64,000 nucleotides of DNA from Imhoffiella purpurea (GCF_000585215.1 NZ_AONC01000040.1:62001-126000); one strand, 5' to 3'; positions 20,940 to 29,559 are shown, counted from the first letter of the stretch. Numbers and translations: made by a program. Notes: a model not told the origin generated them from the letters alone.

Positions 20940-21031
20940 GTAGTTTGAGTGAGCCCAAGGCCCCTATGCGGCACGAGTCCGCGGGGTGCGGGCCATCGGT
21001 GCCAGGTGGTGCGCTGTCATCTTCGTTGTAG

Positions 21032-21181
21032 CGTTCACCGCATGAAGGGATTGGCAAACCGGAACCCTTGAAACATGCGCTGTCCGGCTACTGGTCGAGG
21101 CGAATCAACGACGAACACCGTTGCGTGTATAAAGTGGAAGGCGAGTCGGTTTTTCTAGCCCAACTTCGATTTCACTACTGA
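21032..21181 (+). pseudogene. YoeB-family toxin C-terminal remnant
   Basis: Fifty codons read RSPHEGIGKPEPLKHALSGY, WSRRINDEHRCVYKV, ...LAQLRFHY-stop. These are the diagnostic C-terminal motifs of YoeB ribosome-dependent mRNA interferases, including the RRINDEHR segment and terminal FHY (His and Tyr active-site residues). An in-frame TAG just upstream and no recognisable N-terminus or YefM antitoxin show that the gene is 5'-truncated. Confidence 0.8.
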
Positions 21182-21344
21182 TGCTATTCCCGCGTAATGC
21201 TGCGGAGGGGCGGGGGTGGTCTCGGACGACCGGGAGGGCGATGGCGCCTCCGATGGCGTTCCGCCTCCCCAGTCGAACTGCGGGGCGGCGCGCCGATGTG
21301 GGTGCGAATCCGCTCGAAGTCTGTCGAGGGTTCTATGCGGCTCG

Positions 21345-21890
21345 CTACGCGGCCTCGGTCTGGGCCTCGGATGAAGGGAGGTGTGCGCGGATGGCCTCGA
21401 TCCAGGTGTCGAGCCGTCCCTGGGTCTTGCCGCTTTCGTTGACGTCGTCGAAGGCCAAACCCACCAACTTGCCGTCGCGCTCGGCGAAGGAATTCTTGTA
21501 GGTGTAGCCGTCGGTGGGAATCGCGCCCACCAGGGTCGCACCGTATCTGGTGAAGTCGTCGTACAGGATCCCCAGCGCACTGACGAAATGCTCGCCGTGA
21601 TCCACGCAGTCCCCGGCACCGAACAGGGCGATGGTCTTGCCGGAAAAATCGGGCTTGTCGACGGACATCTCGAACAGCGGATCGCGCCAGTCGGATTGCA
21701 CATCTCCAGCCCCCCAGGTCGAGCAGCCGAAGAGCAAAAAGTCGTACTTCAGCATGTCGTCGACGTCATCGAAATCTTCCTCCATGTTGTAGAGGTCGCA
21801 GATGTCTTCGCCGAGACGCGTGCGGATTTTCATCGCCACCGATTGGGTGACGCCGGAGGCGCTGCCGTAAAAAATGCCGATCTTGCTCAT
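21345..21890 (-). CDS. Flavodoxin (long-chain)
   Basis: A 181-residue FMN electron carrier: IGIFYGSASGVTQSVAMKI is the phosphate-binding loop, STWGAGDVQSDW the first FMN loop, and FGAGDCVDHGEHFVSALGIL the second, with the long-chain insertion NSFAERDGKLVGLAFD. Flavodoxin can replace ferredoxin under iron limitation or deliver electrons to nitrogenase. ATG 21890 has GAGAG upstream. The same frame is open from the ECF sigma-like region, but the flavodoxin has its own start. A Fur-box-like site precedes the whole unit. Confidence 0.92.
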   Translation of the reverse strand: MSKIGIFYGSASGVTQSVAMKIRTRLGEDICDLYNMEEDFDDVDDMLKYDFLLFGCSTWGAGDVQSDWRDPLFEMSVDKPDFSGKTIALFGAGDCVDHGEHFVSALGILYDDFTRYGATLVGAIPTDGYTYKNSFAERDGKLVGLAFDDVNESGKTQGRLDTWIEAIRAHLPSSEAQTEAA

Positions 21891-22610
21891 TGAAAATCTC
21901 TCGAAGTGCGTTGTTGGAGGTGCTCTCGCACCGGTACAGGAAACTGTCGAGCCACCCGTCGCAGAAGCACGTCGAGACTCGGGTCGGCCCAGAGCGCACC
22001 GAGCCGGGCGGTAAGCCAGCACGTGCTGCGGGGACCGCGAGACCCATTGGTGGAACGCGTTCGAATCGCTGGGTGCGATCTCGTCGGTGGCCAGCCGCGC
22101 GAACCAGTTCAGCGCCTCATGATGGACGACGCGGCGGCGGCCCTTCATCGCATGGGCGAATAGCCGCGGTAGGCCATGGGGCTCGCCGTGCCCGTCGGCC
22201 GCCAAGCGCAGATCGTCGCTGGCGCAGAACAGGAGGTGCTTGACGCGATTGGCGACTGCGGTCTCGCCGAGATGATGTCTTTTGCCGATGTCCGCGTAGC
22301 TCAAGCCGTCCAGCCGCATCCACGCCCAAACCTGTTGATCGAGCGGAGGCAAGTACTCCAGGGTTTGGCGCAACACCCGAAAATGCTGTAGCGACATCGC
22401 ATCGCCCTGGTCCCGGCCCAGGTCGGCACCGGCCAGGTCCATCAGGCGATAGAAGGCGAAGTTGTGGAGCGGATGCACCATCGCCGTCGGCACACTGGCC
22501 CGGCACTCATCGACCCAGACCTCAGCCTGATCCATCGGGGCGAAGTGACGCGCGGTGTCGAGGAGCACGGGGCGATGTGCGGCAAAGAACGAGGCGATTG
22601 GCTGTGGCAT
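21891..22610 (-). CDS. FecI-like ECF sigma factor joined in frame to a FecR-like (DUF4880) segment
   Basis: Frame from ATG 22610. Residues about 1-150 resemble an iron-starvation sigma factor: NFAFYRLMDLAGADLGRD (region 2-like) and LEYLPPLDQQVWAWMRLDGL followed by SYADIGKRHHLGETAVANRV (region 4 helix-turn-helix). Then comes a FecR N-terminal domain (HHEALNWFARLATDEIAPSD, WVSRSPQHVLAYR). After about 22030 the homologous continuation (ALWADPSLDVLLRRVARQF) lies in another frame that ends TGA overlapping the flavodoxin ATG, so one frameshift is present. No transmembrane or FecR periplasmic part exists. Function is uncertain. Confidence 0.5.
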
Positions 22611-22669
22611 GAAGGCCTCATCTGGATGCGAATGTAGGGATATGTTAAAGATCTCATGCCGTAAACACA

Positions 22670-22688
22670 AATGAGATGATTTCTCATT
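22670..22688. promoter_or_regulatory. Fur-box-like palindrome
   Basis: AATGAGATGATTTCTCATT: seven-base arms AATGAGA/TCTCATT around five bases, close to the common Fur site AATGAGAATCATTCTCATT. It lies about 60 bases upstream of the ECF sigma-like start on the minus strand, in a locally AT-rich stretch, and would place the sigma/flavodoxin unit under iron control. Confidence 0.6.
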
Positions 22689-22764
22689 AGTGTTTTTGCT
22701 GCCGAACGACAGGAGGCGCCGCTGCAGACTGAGCAGGGCGGCAAGTCGCGGATCAAGCACGCTG

Positions 22765-23297
22765 TTACATTCCAAATTCTGAATGCTGAGGGAAGCGGTT
22801 GTAGAGCCCCTGGCGGTTCATCGGCAGGTAGCCGAGCTCGTCGATGATGAGCAAATCGAACTTGAGCAGGCTGGCGATCTTCTTCTTCAGATCGCCTTTC
22901 ATCTCGGCGAGCTCCAGGGTTTCGACCAAGACCAGTGCAGTGAAGAAGAGCACCTTGTAGCCGGCATGAAGGGCCTTGAGGCCGATGCCGATGGCCAGAT
23001 GGGTCTTGCCGACGCCGGGCGGTCCGATGAAGACCAGATTGGTGCGCTCCTCGAGGAAGCGGAAGGCCCGCAACGACAACTGCGCGCCCCATCTCAGGCG
23101 CAGGATTTCATGGATCTTTCGCATGGATAACCGTTCTCTTGGCATGAGCCTTCCTCGTTGCAGTCGCAAAAGGTCGGCAGCTTACTTGGGTTATCCCGCA
23201 TCGCGATACGTGTGCGAACGGCTGTCCGGATTCAAGTCGGATCAGTGCTGTCAATGGCCACGGGAACTGATCCATTTTTGGCCATCAAAATGACCCA
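22765..23297 (-). mobile_element. IS21-family remnant (istA start fused to internal istB)
   Basis: A 134-residue frame (22765-23169) opens MPRERLSMRKIHEILRLRW, the IstA N-terminus, and jumps to LEERTNLVFIGPPGVGKTHL, the IstB ATPase Walker A region, then FDLLIIDELGYLPMN (Walker B). The intervening transposase and the IstB C-terminus are deleted. Upstream, 23250-23297 holds the IS21-like terminus (on the minus strand GGGTCATTTTGATGGCC... with GGATCAGTT repeats). The element is immobile. Confidence 0.75.
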
Positions 23298-23309
23298 CTC
23301 AGACGCGTG

Positions 23310-23503
23310 GTGACACGTCCGTTCAGCTGATCTATCAGATCCAGCAGGCCATGTATCTAGACGAGCGCGAGCAGTCCAAGCTCGTCATCATCGACGAGGC
23401 CTGGGACCTGCTGACCCAGGGCGACGTTGTCCGCTTTATCGAGCGCCGGCTACCGGCGCTTTCGCAAATACCGCGGCGCGGCGGTTACCGTCACCCAGTC
23501 GCC
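23310..23503 (+). pseudogene. Conjugative ATPase TraC fragment, frameshifted
   Basis: Translates to VQLIYQIQQAMYLDEREQSK, LVIIDEAWDLLTQGDVVRFIE, then after a one-base insertion near 23448, [18 protein letters not shown]. This is the Walker B region of the F-type/SXT-type TraC motor. Both ends are missing. It shows that a conjugative element once occupied this site. The lpxD reading frame on the other strand ends inside it. Confidence 0.65.
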
Positions 23504-24589
23504 GGAACGGATGACGGGCGCGGACTGCGGACTATCCCGTCGACCGGCTCGCTGCTCCAGGGCAGCCAAGCGCCGTGTCAGGTCTTCGATCTGGCGCTCC
23601 TGTTGCCTGATACGCTTGAGCAATGCGGGCAGCCTGGCAAGCGCCGCTAGCTCCCGAAGGGTATCCGCAAGCGGCCGCGCCGGGGTCCCGAATACCTCGG
23701 CACCGGCCGGAATGTCTTTGGTGACGCCGGACTGGCCGCCGATCCGCGCGCCGTTGCCTACGCTGACATGATCGGAGATCGCCACCTGTCCGGCGATCAC
23801 TGCCCCGGTCCCCACCCGGCTGCTGCCGGCTATCCCGGACTGCGCGACGAGGATGACGTGCTCGCCAATGTCCGTGTTGTGTGCGATCTGAACCAGATTG
23901 TCGATCTTGGTGCCGCGGCGGATGCGGGTCTCACCAAGCGTCGCCCGGTCGACACAGCAGTTGCAGCCGATCTCAACGTCCGATTCGATCCTGACCCGTC
24001 CGAGCTGGGGCACCTTGCGGTGAGCGCCGCCATCCCAGACGTAGCCGAACCCGTCCGAGCCGATGACGGATCCCGAGTGCACGATGGTGCGGTCACCGAG
24101 CATGCTATCCCGATGAATCGTCACGTTGGCCTCGATCAGGCAGTCTGTGCCCAGGGTCGCCTCGGGGCCGAGATAGACGCCAGCGCCGAGGATGGAGCGC
24201 GCACCCACACGCGCCCCCGAGGCGACCACCGCGCAGGCGCCGACGGCCACGTCCTTGCCCAATTCGGCCTGCGGATCGATGAGCGCGCTCGGATGGATAC
24301 CGCATCCCTCCGGCGTGGAAACGAAGAGCTCCGCGATCGCGAAAAAGCCTGTGCGGGGGCTGGATACCCGCAGCAGAATCGGCCCCGGAAGCTCGGGAAA
24401 ATCGGGAGGCACCAGCACCGCCGAGGCGTGACTGGCACCCACGGCGATCGCCTGGTCGGATCGCTCGGCAAAAGACAGATCTGTCTCACGGGCCAGCTCC
24501 AGCGTGTTGACGCCACCGATGGTCAATTGGGGCGGCGCGATGGGGTTGATGCCGAGCCGGGTACAGATCTCGGATAGATCGACTGTCAT
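23450..24589 (-). CDS. lpxD: UDP-3-O-acylglucosamine N-acyltransferase LpxD (orphan copy)
   Basis: Adds the N-linked acyl chain during lipid A synthesis. The protein has an N-terminal uridine-binding domain ([14 protein letters not shown]...AVLV), then hexapeptide repeats forming a left-handed beta-helix, with catalytic His in [20 protein letters not shown] and a C-terminal helix pair ([20 protein letters not shown]...). ATG 24589 ([13 protein letters not shown]) is preferred over 24628. It stands outside the usual bamA-skp-lpxD-fabZ cluster, so it is probably a second paralogue. The last 16-17 residues are encoded antisense to the traC remnant. Confidence 0.85.
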   Translation of the reverse strand: MTVDLSEICTRLGINPIAPPQLTIGGVNTLELARETDLSFAERSDQAIAVGASHASAVLVPPDFPELPGPILLRVSSPRTGFFAIAELFVSTPEGCGIHPSALIDPQAELGKDVAVGACAVVASGARVGARSILGAGVYLGPEATLGTDCLIEANVTIHRDSMLGDRTIVHSGSVIGSDGFGYVWDGGAHRKVPQLGRVRIESDVEIGCNCCVDRATLGETRIRRGTKIDNLVQIAHNTDIGEHVILVAQSGIAGSSRVGTGAVIAGQVAISDHVSVGNGARIGGQSGVTKDIPAGAEVFGTPARPLADTLRELAALARLPALLKRIRQQERQIEDLTRRLAALEQRAGRRDSPQSAPVIRSGDWVTVTAAPRYLRKRR

Positions 24590-24719
24590 GGTGGGACCTC
24601 GGTCATGCCCCCACGTTGGAGGCTCCAATAAGACACCCTTGTCTACGCGTGTGCTGGGATTCGTTATCGTCCATAGATACCTTAGCCATCACCCGACAGG
24701 GTTGCGCTCAATCCCGAGC

Positions 24720-24762
24720 AGGCCTAGGAGACTACTGTCCGAGCTTGCAGTCTCCTGGGCCT
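24720..24762. terminator. Long inverted repeat at the end of cbiG/cobJ
   Basis: Arms AGGCCTAGGAGACT (24720-24733) and AGTCTCCTGGGCCT (24749-24762) pair over 14 bases with a single G-U type mismatch, loop 15 bases. The cbiG/cobJ stop codon (24761-24763) lies in the right arm. There is no T-run, so termination would be Rho-independent only weakly, or the hairpin protects the 3' end. Confidence 0.5.
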
Positions 24763-26596
24763 AAGTCGGATAGCCTCCTATGGTAGCCCGCACCGCGGCG
24801 ATATACTCGACCGGCAAGCCGAAGCGCCGGGCCAGCTCGGCATCGCTCTCGGCACTCGATCGGGTCTCGACGAGCCAGGTCTCCAGACCGCCACCCAACG
24901 AGCGACCGCCGCGCTCGCCAGGCCGGGCGCGGCCATCTTCCAGGTCGTACTTGTCTCCGTATCCGCGTGGCGTCACCAGGAATCCGCCGCAAGCCCGGGT
25001 CCGGCTGTTGCCGATCATGACCGTGGTCTGCATGTCGATCTCGCAGGCATCAAACGCTCCCAGCGTGGAGATCAGGACGCGCTGCTCCGGACGATAGGCG
25101 GACCGCACCAGGGCAACCGGGGTATCGGGGCGGCGTAGCGCGAGCAGCAGACGTCGGGTCTCCTCGATCTGTGCGGTCCGGCGGTGACTGCGGGGGTTGT
25201 AGAGGGCGATGACGAAGTCGGCGGCCGCGGCGGCCGCGAGCCGACGGGCGATCAGCGGCCAGGGGGTCAGGAGGTCGGAGAGCGAGATGGCGCAGAAATC
25301 ATGGCCGAGGGGAGCCCCTACCAGTGCCGCGCAGGCGATCATGGCCGTGGTGCCGGGAACGACCTCGACCGAGACATCGGCGCCAGCGGTCCACTCGGCC
25401 TCGCTCAGCACCTCGAAGGCGGCGCCGGCCATGCCGTAGACGCCACTGTCGCCAGAGGAGACCAGGGCGACCCGATGCCCCGCACGAGCCATCTCCAGAG
25501 CCTGACGCACGCGGGCGAGCTCCTCGGTCATACCGCTCGGAATGATGCGCTTGCCTGCACTGAGCCCCGAGATCAGGCGCAGATAGGTGGTCAGGCCAAT
25601 CAGGGTATCGGACTCGGCGATCGCCTCGCGGGCGCGCACCGTCATGTGTTCGACCGCCCCGGGACCCAGACCGACCAGGAAGAGCTTACCGGCGCTCGAG
25701 CGGCCGGCGGAGCCCCCCGGCGGCGCCAGACCGCTGGAGGCCGCCGTCTCGTCGGCCATCTCGCCGATCGCTCCGGCGTTGCCTGGGGGCGGACGATAGC
25801 GGACGACCGGACCGGCGAATCCCGCGACGCACGGGAGCCTTGGGTGATGGCTGGCGAACCACAGCAGGGCGCGATGCCGCTTCGGGTCCAGAGCGCTCGG
25901 CGCCTCGAGTCGCTCCAGATTCGGTGGCAGGGGACCCTTCCGACCTCCGGCGTGGCCTTGCCACCAGTCGGCACGGCCGGCTTCCTGCACCAGTGCGACC
26001 GGTTCGCCGTTGACCATCGCGGCGCTCGCCCTGAGCAGATCGTCATGACTGGCGTCGAGCTGCCAGCCCAATTCCTTCCCGAGCAGATCGACGGCCAGGG
26101 TACCCAGCACATCCGATGCGGTGGTGACGACGGGCCAGGCCCCCAGGAGACAACCGATCCGGCGCGCCAGCGCATTGGCGCCCCCCAGGTGGCCCCCAGC
26201 GATCGGCACCGCGAAACGACCGGTCTCATCGACCGCCACCACCGCTGGATCCGTCCGCTTGTCGCGCAGATAGGGGGCGACGAGTCGCACGGTCGCCCCC
26301 ACCGAGAGGATCGCGACCAGGGCGTGCGCCCCCTGCATCAGTCCCGGGATGAGCTCCCGGACCGGTCCAGCAAAGCCGATGCAGTGCTCCGGCAACGCGG
26401 TCGTCCGAGATCCATGCTCGGCCAGGCGCGCGGCCGGGCCATGGAGCACCGCCCCCGGCAGCGCTTCCGTCAATCGCATCCCCAGCGCGATTCCGCCACG
26501 GGTCAGGGCGAGGACCGCGATCGATCCGGGCGGAGGCGCGACGGGACCGTCATCGCCCGTTTCGGGCCCAGCGTGGACATGTTGTTGCGTGCTCAT
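24761..26596 (-). CDS. CbiG-CobJ fusion (cobalt-precorrin-5A hydrolase / precorrin-3B C17-methyltransferase)
   Basis: A 611-residue bifunctional corrin-ring enzyme. Residues about 25-275 are CbiG (IAVLALTRGGIALGMRL, CIGFAGPVRELIPG, PIAGGHLGGANALARRIG, VTTASDVLGTLAVDLLGKEL). From about 310 follows a SAM-dependent CobJ/CbiH domain: LFLVGLGPGAVEHMTVRARE, LVSSGDSGVYGMAGAAFEV, VVPGTTAMIACAALVGAPLG, ALYNPRSHRR and TVMIGNSRTR. This combination performs ring contraction with C17 methylation, consistent with the cobalt-early route. A 50-residue C-terminal extension is of unknown role. Its ATG overlaps the stop of a short upstream frame. Confidence 0.9.
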   Translation of the reverse strand: MSTQQHVHAGPETGDDGPVAPPPGSIAVLALTRGGIALGMRLTEALPGAVLHGPAARLAEHGSRTTALPEHCIGFAGPVRELIPGLMQGAHALVAILSVGATVRLVAPYLRDKRTDPAVVAVDETGRFAVPIAGGHLGGANALARRIGCLLGAWPVVTTASDVLGTLAVDLLGKELGWQLDASHDDLLRASAAMVNGEPVALVQEAGRADWWQGHAGGRKGPLPPNLERLEAPSALDPKRHRALLWFASHHPRLPCVAGFAGPVVRYRPPPGNAGAIGEMADETAASSGLAPPGGSAGRSSAGKLFLVGLGPGAVEHMTVRAREAIAESDTLIGLTTYLRLISGLSAGKRIIPSGMTEELARVRQALEMARAGHRVALVSSGDSGVYGMAGAAFEVLSEAEWTAGADVSVEVVPGTTAMIACAALVGAPLGHDFCAISLSDLLTPWPLIARRLAAAAAADFVIALYNPRSHRRTAQIEETRRLLLALRRPDTPVALVRSAYRPEQRVLISTLGAFDACEIDMQTTVMIGNSRTRACGGFLVTPRGYGDKYDLEDGRARPGERGGRSLGGGLETWLVETRSSAESDAELARRFGLPVEYIAAVRATIGGYPT

Positions 26597-26785
26597 TGGC
26601 GATCGATTCCTCTAGATGCCGCACCGCTCATGATCTCGAGTGCGATCCGCCGCCAGTCTCGAGCTCGCGGCCCGCCAGACGCTCCAGCAGGGCGACCACC
26701 TCGACCCGGCCGCGCGGCTCGCACCAGGGCGGCATCGGCGAACAGCTGGTCCTCCGGGTTCTGCATCACGAGGCCGACTAGAGAC
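26597..26785 (-). pseudogene. Degenerate short coding remnant between cobI and cbiG/cobJ
   Basis: One frame reads LVGLVMQNPEDQLFADAALV and ends DWRRIALEIMSGAASRG...-TGA overlapping the cbiG/cobJ ATG; a neighbouring frame reads VEVVALLERLAGRELE. The two look like one protein split by a frameshift. QNPEDQLF recalls the Q-loop of CbiO cobalt-transporter ATPases, but the match is short. I do not recognise the C-terminal part. Likely a decayed gene still serving as a translational lead-in. Confidence 0.35.
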
Positions 26786-26839
26786 AGATGCCGATGCGCG
26801 CTAGGCGGGGCCCTTATTGGGACAATCCCCCGCGGGGCA

Positions 26840-27640
26840 CTAGCTCCCCCGCAGATCCGTGGTCCGTTCGGCCACCTTGGCGCACCCCCGATGCTGCGGC
26901 CCGCGCACGCGCCCGGGGTTGCGGACCAGGAGCAGAGAGAGATAGGGCACCCGCTCCCCGCGCAGTGTCTCGACCAGTTCCACCACCCGCTCCTCGGGCG
27001 TGCCGACCCGCTCGACGAAGCGCGCCTCGCCGAGGAGTCCGCGGTGTTCCAACAGGGTCAGGATCTGGTCCAGGAGCGGATTGACCTTGAGCAGCACCAG
27101 GGTGTCGAAGGCGTCGATCATGCGATCGATGACCTCGACGCCGTAGGCCGCGGGAATCACGGCCAGCGTGCCGCCTTCCTCCACGAGCGGGGCACCGAGG
27201 CGGGCGGCGGCCGCGGTGTAGGACGGCACGCCCGGAATGGTCTCGACTGCAACGTCCGGCACCTGGGCGCGCACCGCTCGGACCAGGTGCCCGAAGGTGG
27301 AATAGGTCGAGGCATCGCCCTCCACCAGGAACAGCAGATCCCGCCCATCGACGAGAAGCTCCGCGCAGCGCCGCCCGGTCCGTTCCCACGCCAGGCTCAG
27401 GGCCTCCGGGTCGCTGGTCATCGGGAAATGAAGCGGCTCGGCGTCGCTCGGAATCGGCAGGCCGGCACGTGCCACGATGTCCAACGCGAAGGAGATCGCT
27501 CCGCGCCCCTTCACCGGATAGGCCCAGCGGGCGCCCGAGGTCAGGGCGCTCCAGGCGCGGCGAGTGATCAGCTCGGGATCGCCCGGGCCGAGCGAGACGC
27601 CGAACAGGCACCCGGCGGGTGAGCGAATGGCGGCGGTCAT
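26840..27640 (-). CDS. cobI: Precorrin-2 C20-methyltransferase
   Basis: A 266-residue SAM-dependent methylase (CobI/CbiL) acting on (cobalt-)precorrin-2. Family features: GVSLGPGDPELITRRAW near the N-terminus, FLVEGDASTYSTFGHLV, TIPGVPSYTAAAARLGAPLV and LKVNPLLDQIL. ATG 27640 overlaps the cobH stop by four bases. It lies in the riboswitch-led cbiX-cobH-cobI operon. The next 200 bases downstream are degenerate before cbiG/cobJ. Confidence 0.93.
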   Translation of the reverse strand: MTAAIRSPAGCLFGVSLGPGDPELITRRAWSALTSGARWAYPVKGRGAISFALDIVARAGLPIPSDAEPLHFPMTSDPEALSLAWERTGRRCAELLVDGRDLLFLVEGDASTYSTFGHLVRAVRAQVPDVAVETIPGVPSYTAAAARLGAPLVEEGGTLAVIPAAYGVEVIDRMIDAFDTLVLLKVNPLLDQILTLLEHRGLLGEARFVERVGTPEERVVELVETLRGERVPYLSLLLVRNPGRVRGPQHRGCAKVAERTTDLRGS

Positions 27641-28320
27641 GGGGCTTCGGCCTGTTCGGAGGCCAAGGCGAACAGGGCATGCAAGGCGGCGACCGCGAGC
27701 GTCGAGCCGCCCTTGCGGCCTCGGACCAGGATCCAGGGGACGTCCTCGATCTCGGCCAGCCTGGCCTTGGAGTCGGCCGCCGCGACGAACCCCACCGGCA
27801 TGCCGAGCACCAGGGCCGGACGGGCGCCCTCGCGCTCGATCAGCCGCACCAGCTCGATCAAGGCGGTCGGGGCGTTGCCGATGGCAACGAGGGCGCCCTC
27901 GAGGAGCCCGCGCCGCCAGGCCGCGCGCATCGCCTGCGCGGCGCGGGTCGTACCATCGGCACGGGCGGCCGCGGCAACCTCCGGGTCGTCGATGAGCTGC
28001 AGCGGCCGCAGTCCGAAGTGCGCCAGCCGCCTTTCGGACAGTCCGGCCAAGATCATCGCCACGTCCGCGAGCAAGGCTTGCCCGCCGGTTCGTAGGGCGG
28101 CGAGGGCTGCGGGCATGGCCCGCGGATGAAAGGCCGTCAGGCCGTTGAGGTCGAAATCGGCGCTCGCATGGATCATGCGGCGGACGACCGACCACTGCTC
28201 CGAATCATAGGTGTGCGGCCCCGCCTCGGCATCAATGGTCGCGAAGGACTCACGCTCGATGGCCTGACCGGCGGAGGTGTCCTGGGCGCTTGGCAACAGA
28301 ACCCTGTTCATTGTCCGCAC
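27637..28320 (-). CDS. cobH: Precorrin-8X methylmutase
   Basis: A 227-residue CobH/CbiC that moves the C11 methyl to C12 to yield hydrogenobyrinate or cobyrinate. The catalytic His is His51 in RRMIHASADFD. IGNAPTALIELVRLIE and LGMPVGFVAAADSKARL are signature regions, and IERESFATIDAE is the usual N-terminal helix. Normal length. It starts 63 bases after cbiX and overlaps cobI by four bases. Met4 (28311) is an alternative start. Confidence 0.94.
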   Translation of the reverse strand: MRTMNRVLLPSAQDTSAGQAIERESFATIDAEAGPHTYDSEQWSVVRRMIHASADFDLNGLTAFHPRAMPAALAALRTGGQALLADVAMILAGLSERRLAHFGLRPLQLIDDPEVAAAARADGTTRAAQAMRAAWRRGLLEGALVAIGNAPTALIELVRLIEREGARPALVLGMPVGFVAAADSKARLAEIEDVPWILVRGRKGGSTLAVAALHALFALASEQAEAP

Positions 28321-28383
28321 TCCATGGGTCCGCGAGCGAGAGCGAGAGAGGCGGTTCGCACGATCATGTTCCTCGCGGAGCGA

Positions 28384-29268
28384 TCAGCGCACATGGGGGG
28401 CATGTCCGTGCTCATGTTGGGCACCGGGCGCATGCGTGTGCGAATGGTCGTGCAGATGCTCGGCCTGCGCCGCCGTCCGGTATTTGCAGCCGTCGCATTC
28501 GAGCAAGCTTGCCGCGGGCAGGTCCGCGTCCAGCACCCGCGATTCCAGGAGCGCGAAGATCTTCTCGTCGAAGCCGAAGTGTTCGGCCAAGGCGAAGGCG
28601 ATGCCCGGATACTGGGTCTCGAGTCGCGCGACCTGAACGGCGATGCGTTCGGTCAATCGCCCGGCGAACAGATAGACCGGCAGGATCGCGATCTGGGTCA
28701 TGCCGAGTCGGACCTGACGCTGCACCGCGGTCTCCAGGCGCGGCCAGGTGATGCCGGTGAAGGCCAGGTCCACCAGGTCGTGGTCCGTCTCCTCGAAGAC
28801 GAAACGCGCCATGCGTGCCAGCTCACCGTTGGCTCCGGCGTCCGAGGAGCCGCGTCCGAGCAGGATCACGCCCGTCGTGCGGGGATCCGGCATCGCCAGA
28901 TCCGCCATCAGGCCGTCCAGTTGCTCGGCCAGGACGCGCTTGATCTCAGGCCCCATGCCCAGATGCCTGAGCACCGCGAAGCTCACCCCCGGATGTCGTC
29001 TCCTGGCGGCCTCGACGGCGGCAGGGATCTCCATCTTCACATGACCTGCGGCATTGAGGATGAAGGGCAGTACCAGCACGCGCCGGGCGGTCGCCGCAGT
29101 CTGATCCAGGCCCGCGTCCAGTAGCCTATCGGCCCACTCGATATAGCAGGTCTCGATATGCCAGTCCGGTCGCTGTGTCCGCCACTGCTCGGCAAAACGC
29201 TCGGTTTCGGCATTGCCACCGTGGAACCGGGTGCCATGCCCCACGAGCAGAATCGTCGTCTCGGTCAT
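28384..29268 (-). CDS. cbiX: Sirohydrochlorin cobaltochelatase CbiX (long form)
   Basis: Inserts Co(II) into sirohydrochlorin, the committed step of the cobalt-early pathway. The 294-residue chain holds two homologous halves: ILLVGHGTRFHGGNAETERF with metal-binding His11 and VLPFILNAAGHVKMEIP, then VILLGRGSSDAGANGEL and ILPVYLFAGRLTERIA. The C-terminus (CDGCKYRTAAQ, then HLHDHSHTHAPG..HEHGH) is Cys/His-rich, a likely metal store or cobalt-handling tail seen in long CbiX proteins. It is the first gene after the cobalamin riboswitch. Confidence 0.93.
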   Translation of the reverse strand: MTETTILLVGHGTRFHGGNAETERFAEQWRTQRPDWHIETCYIEWADRLLDAGLDQTAATARRVLVLPFILNAAGHVKMEIPAAVEAARRRHPGVSFAVLRHLGMGPEIKRVLAEQLDGLMADLAMPDPRTTGVILLGRGSSDAGANGELARMARFVFEETDHDLVDLAFTGITWPRLETAVQRQVRLGMTQIAILPVYLFAGRLTERIAVQVARLETQYPGIAFALAEHFGFDEKIFALLESRVLDADLPAASLLECDGCKYRTAAQAEHLHDHSHTHAPGAQHEHGHAPHVR

Positions 29269-29559
29269 GACAGACGGTACCAGGGGCGCGTCCTGGCATC
29301 AGCCAAAAAGATGGCGGAGAGATGGGGGATCTCGATCGGCACGACAGCGGCCCTCGGCGTTGATGATGGTCAACACGAGGTGCAGTCCTGGGGCGGCGCC
29401 AGCCCGTCTCACCCCGACCGGTCTGGGACCGATGGGGCCGTGCGTCAGGCCGTGCTGTCTACGCGCTGAACGGGTCGCGCCCCTATCCGCGCACGGCGTC
29501 AAGGCTCAGCGACCTGATCGGCATCGAACCCGCACCCCGGGGCTCACACCAGCTCGCGT
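29269..29559 (-). other. Long 5' leader between cobalamin riboswitch and cbiX
   Basis: About 290 bases of transcribed leader with no credible gene. It must contain the riboswitch expression platform; several GC-rich hairpins can be drawn but no U-tract terminator is evident near the B12 box. No strong Shine-Dalgarno sequence is visible immediately before ATG 29268. Confidence 0.5.
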
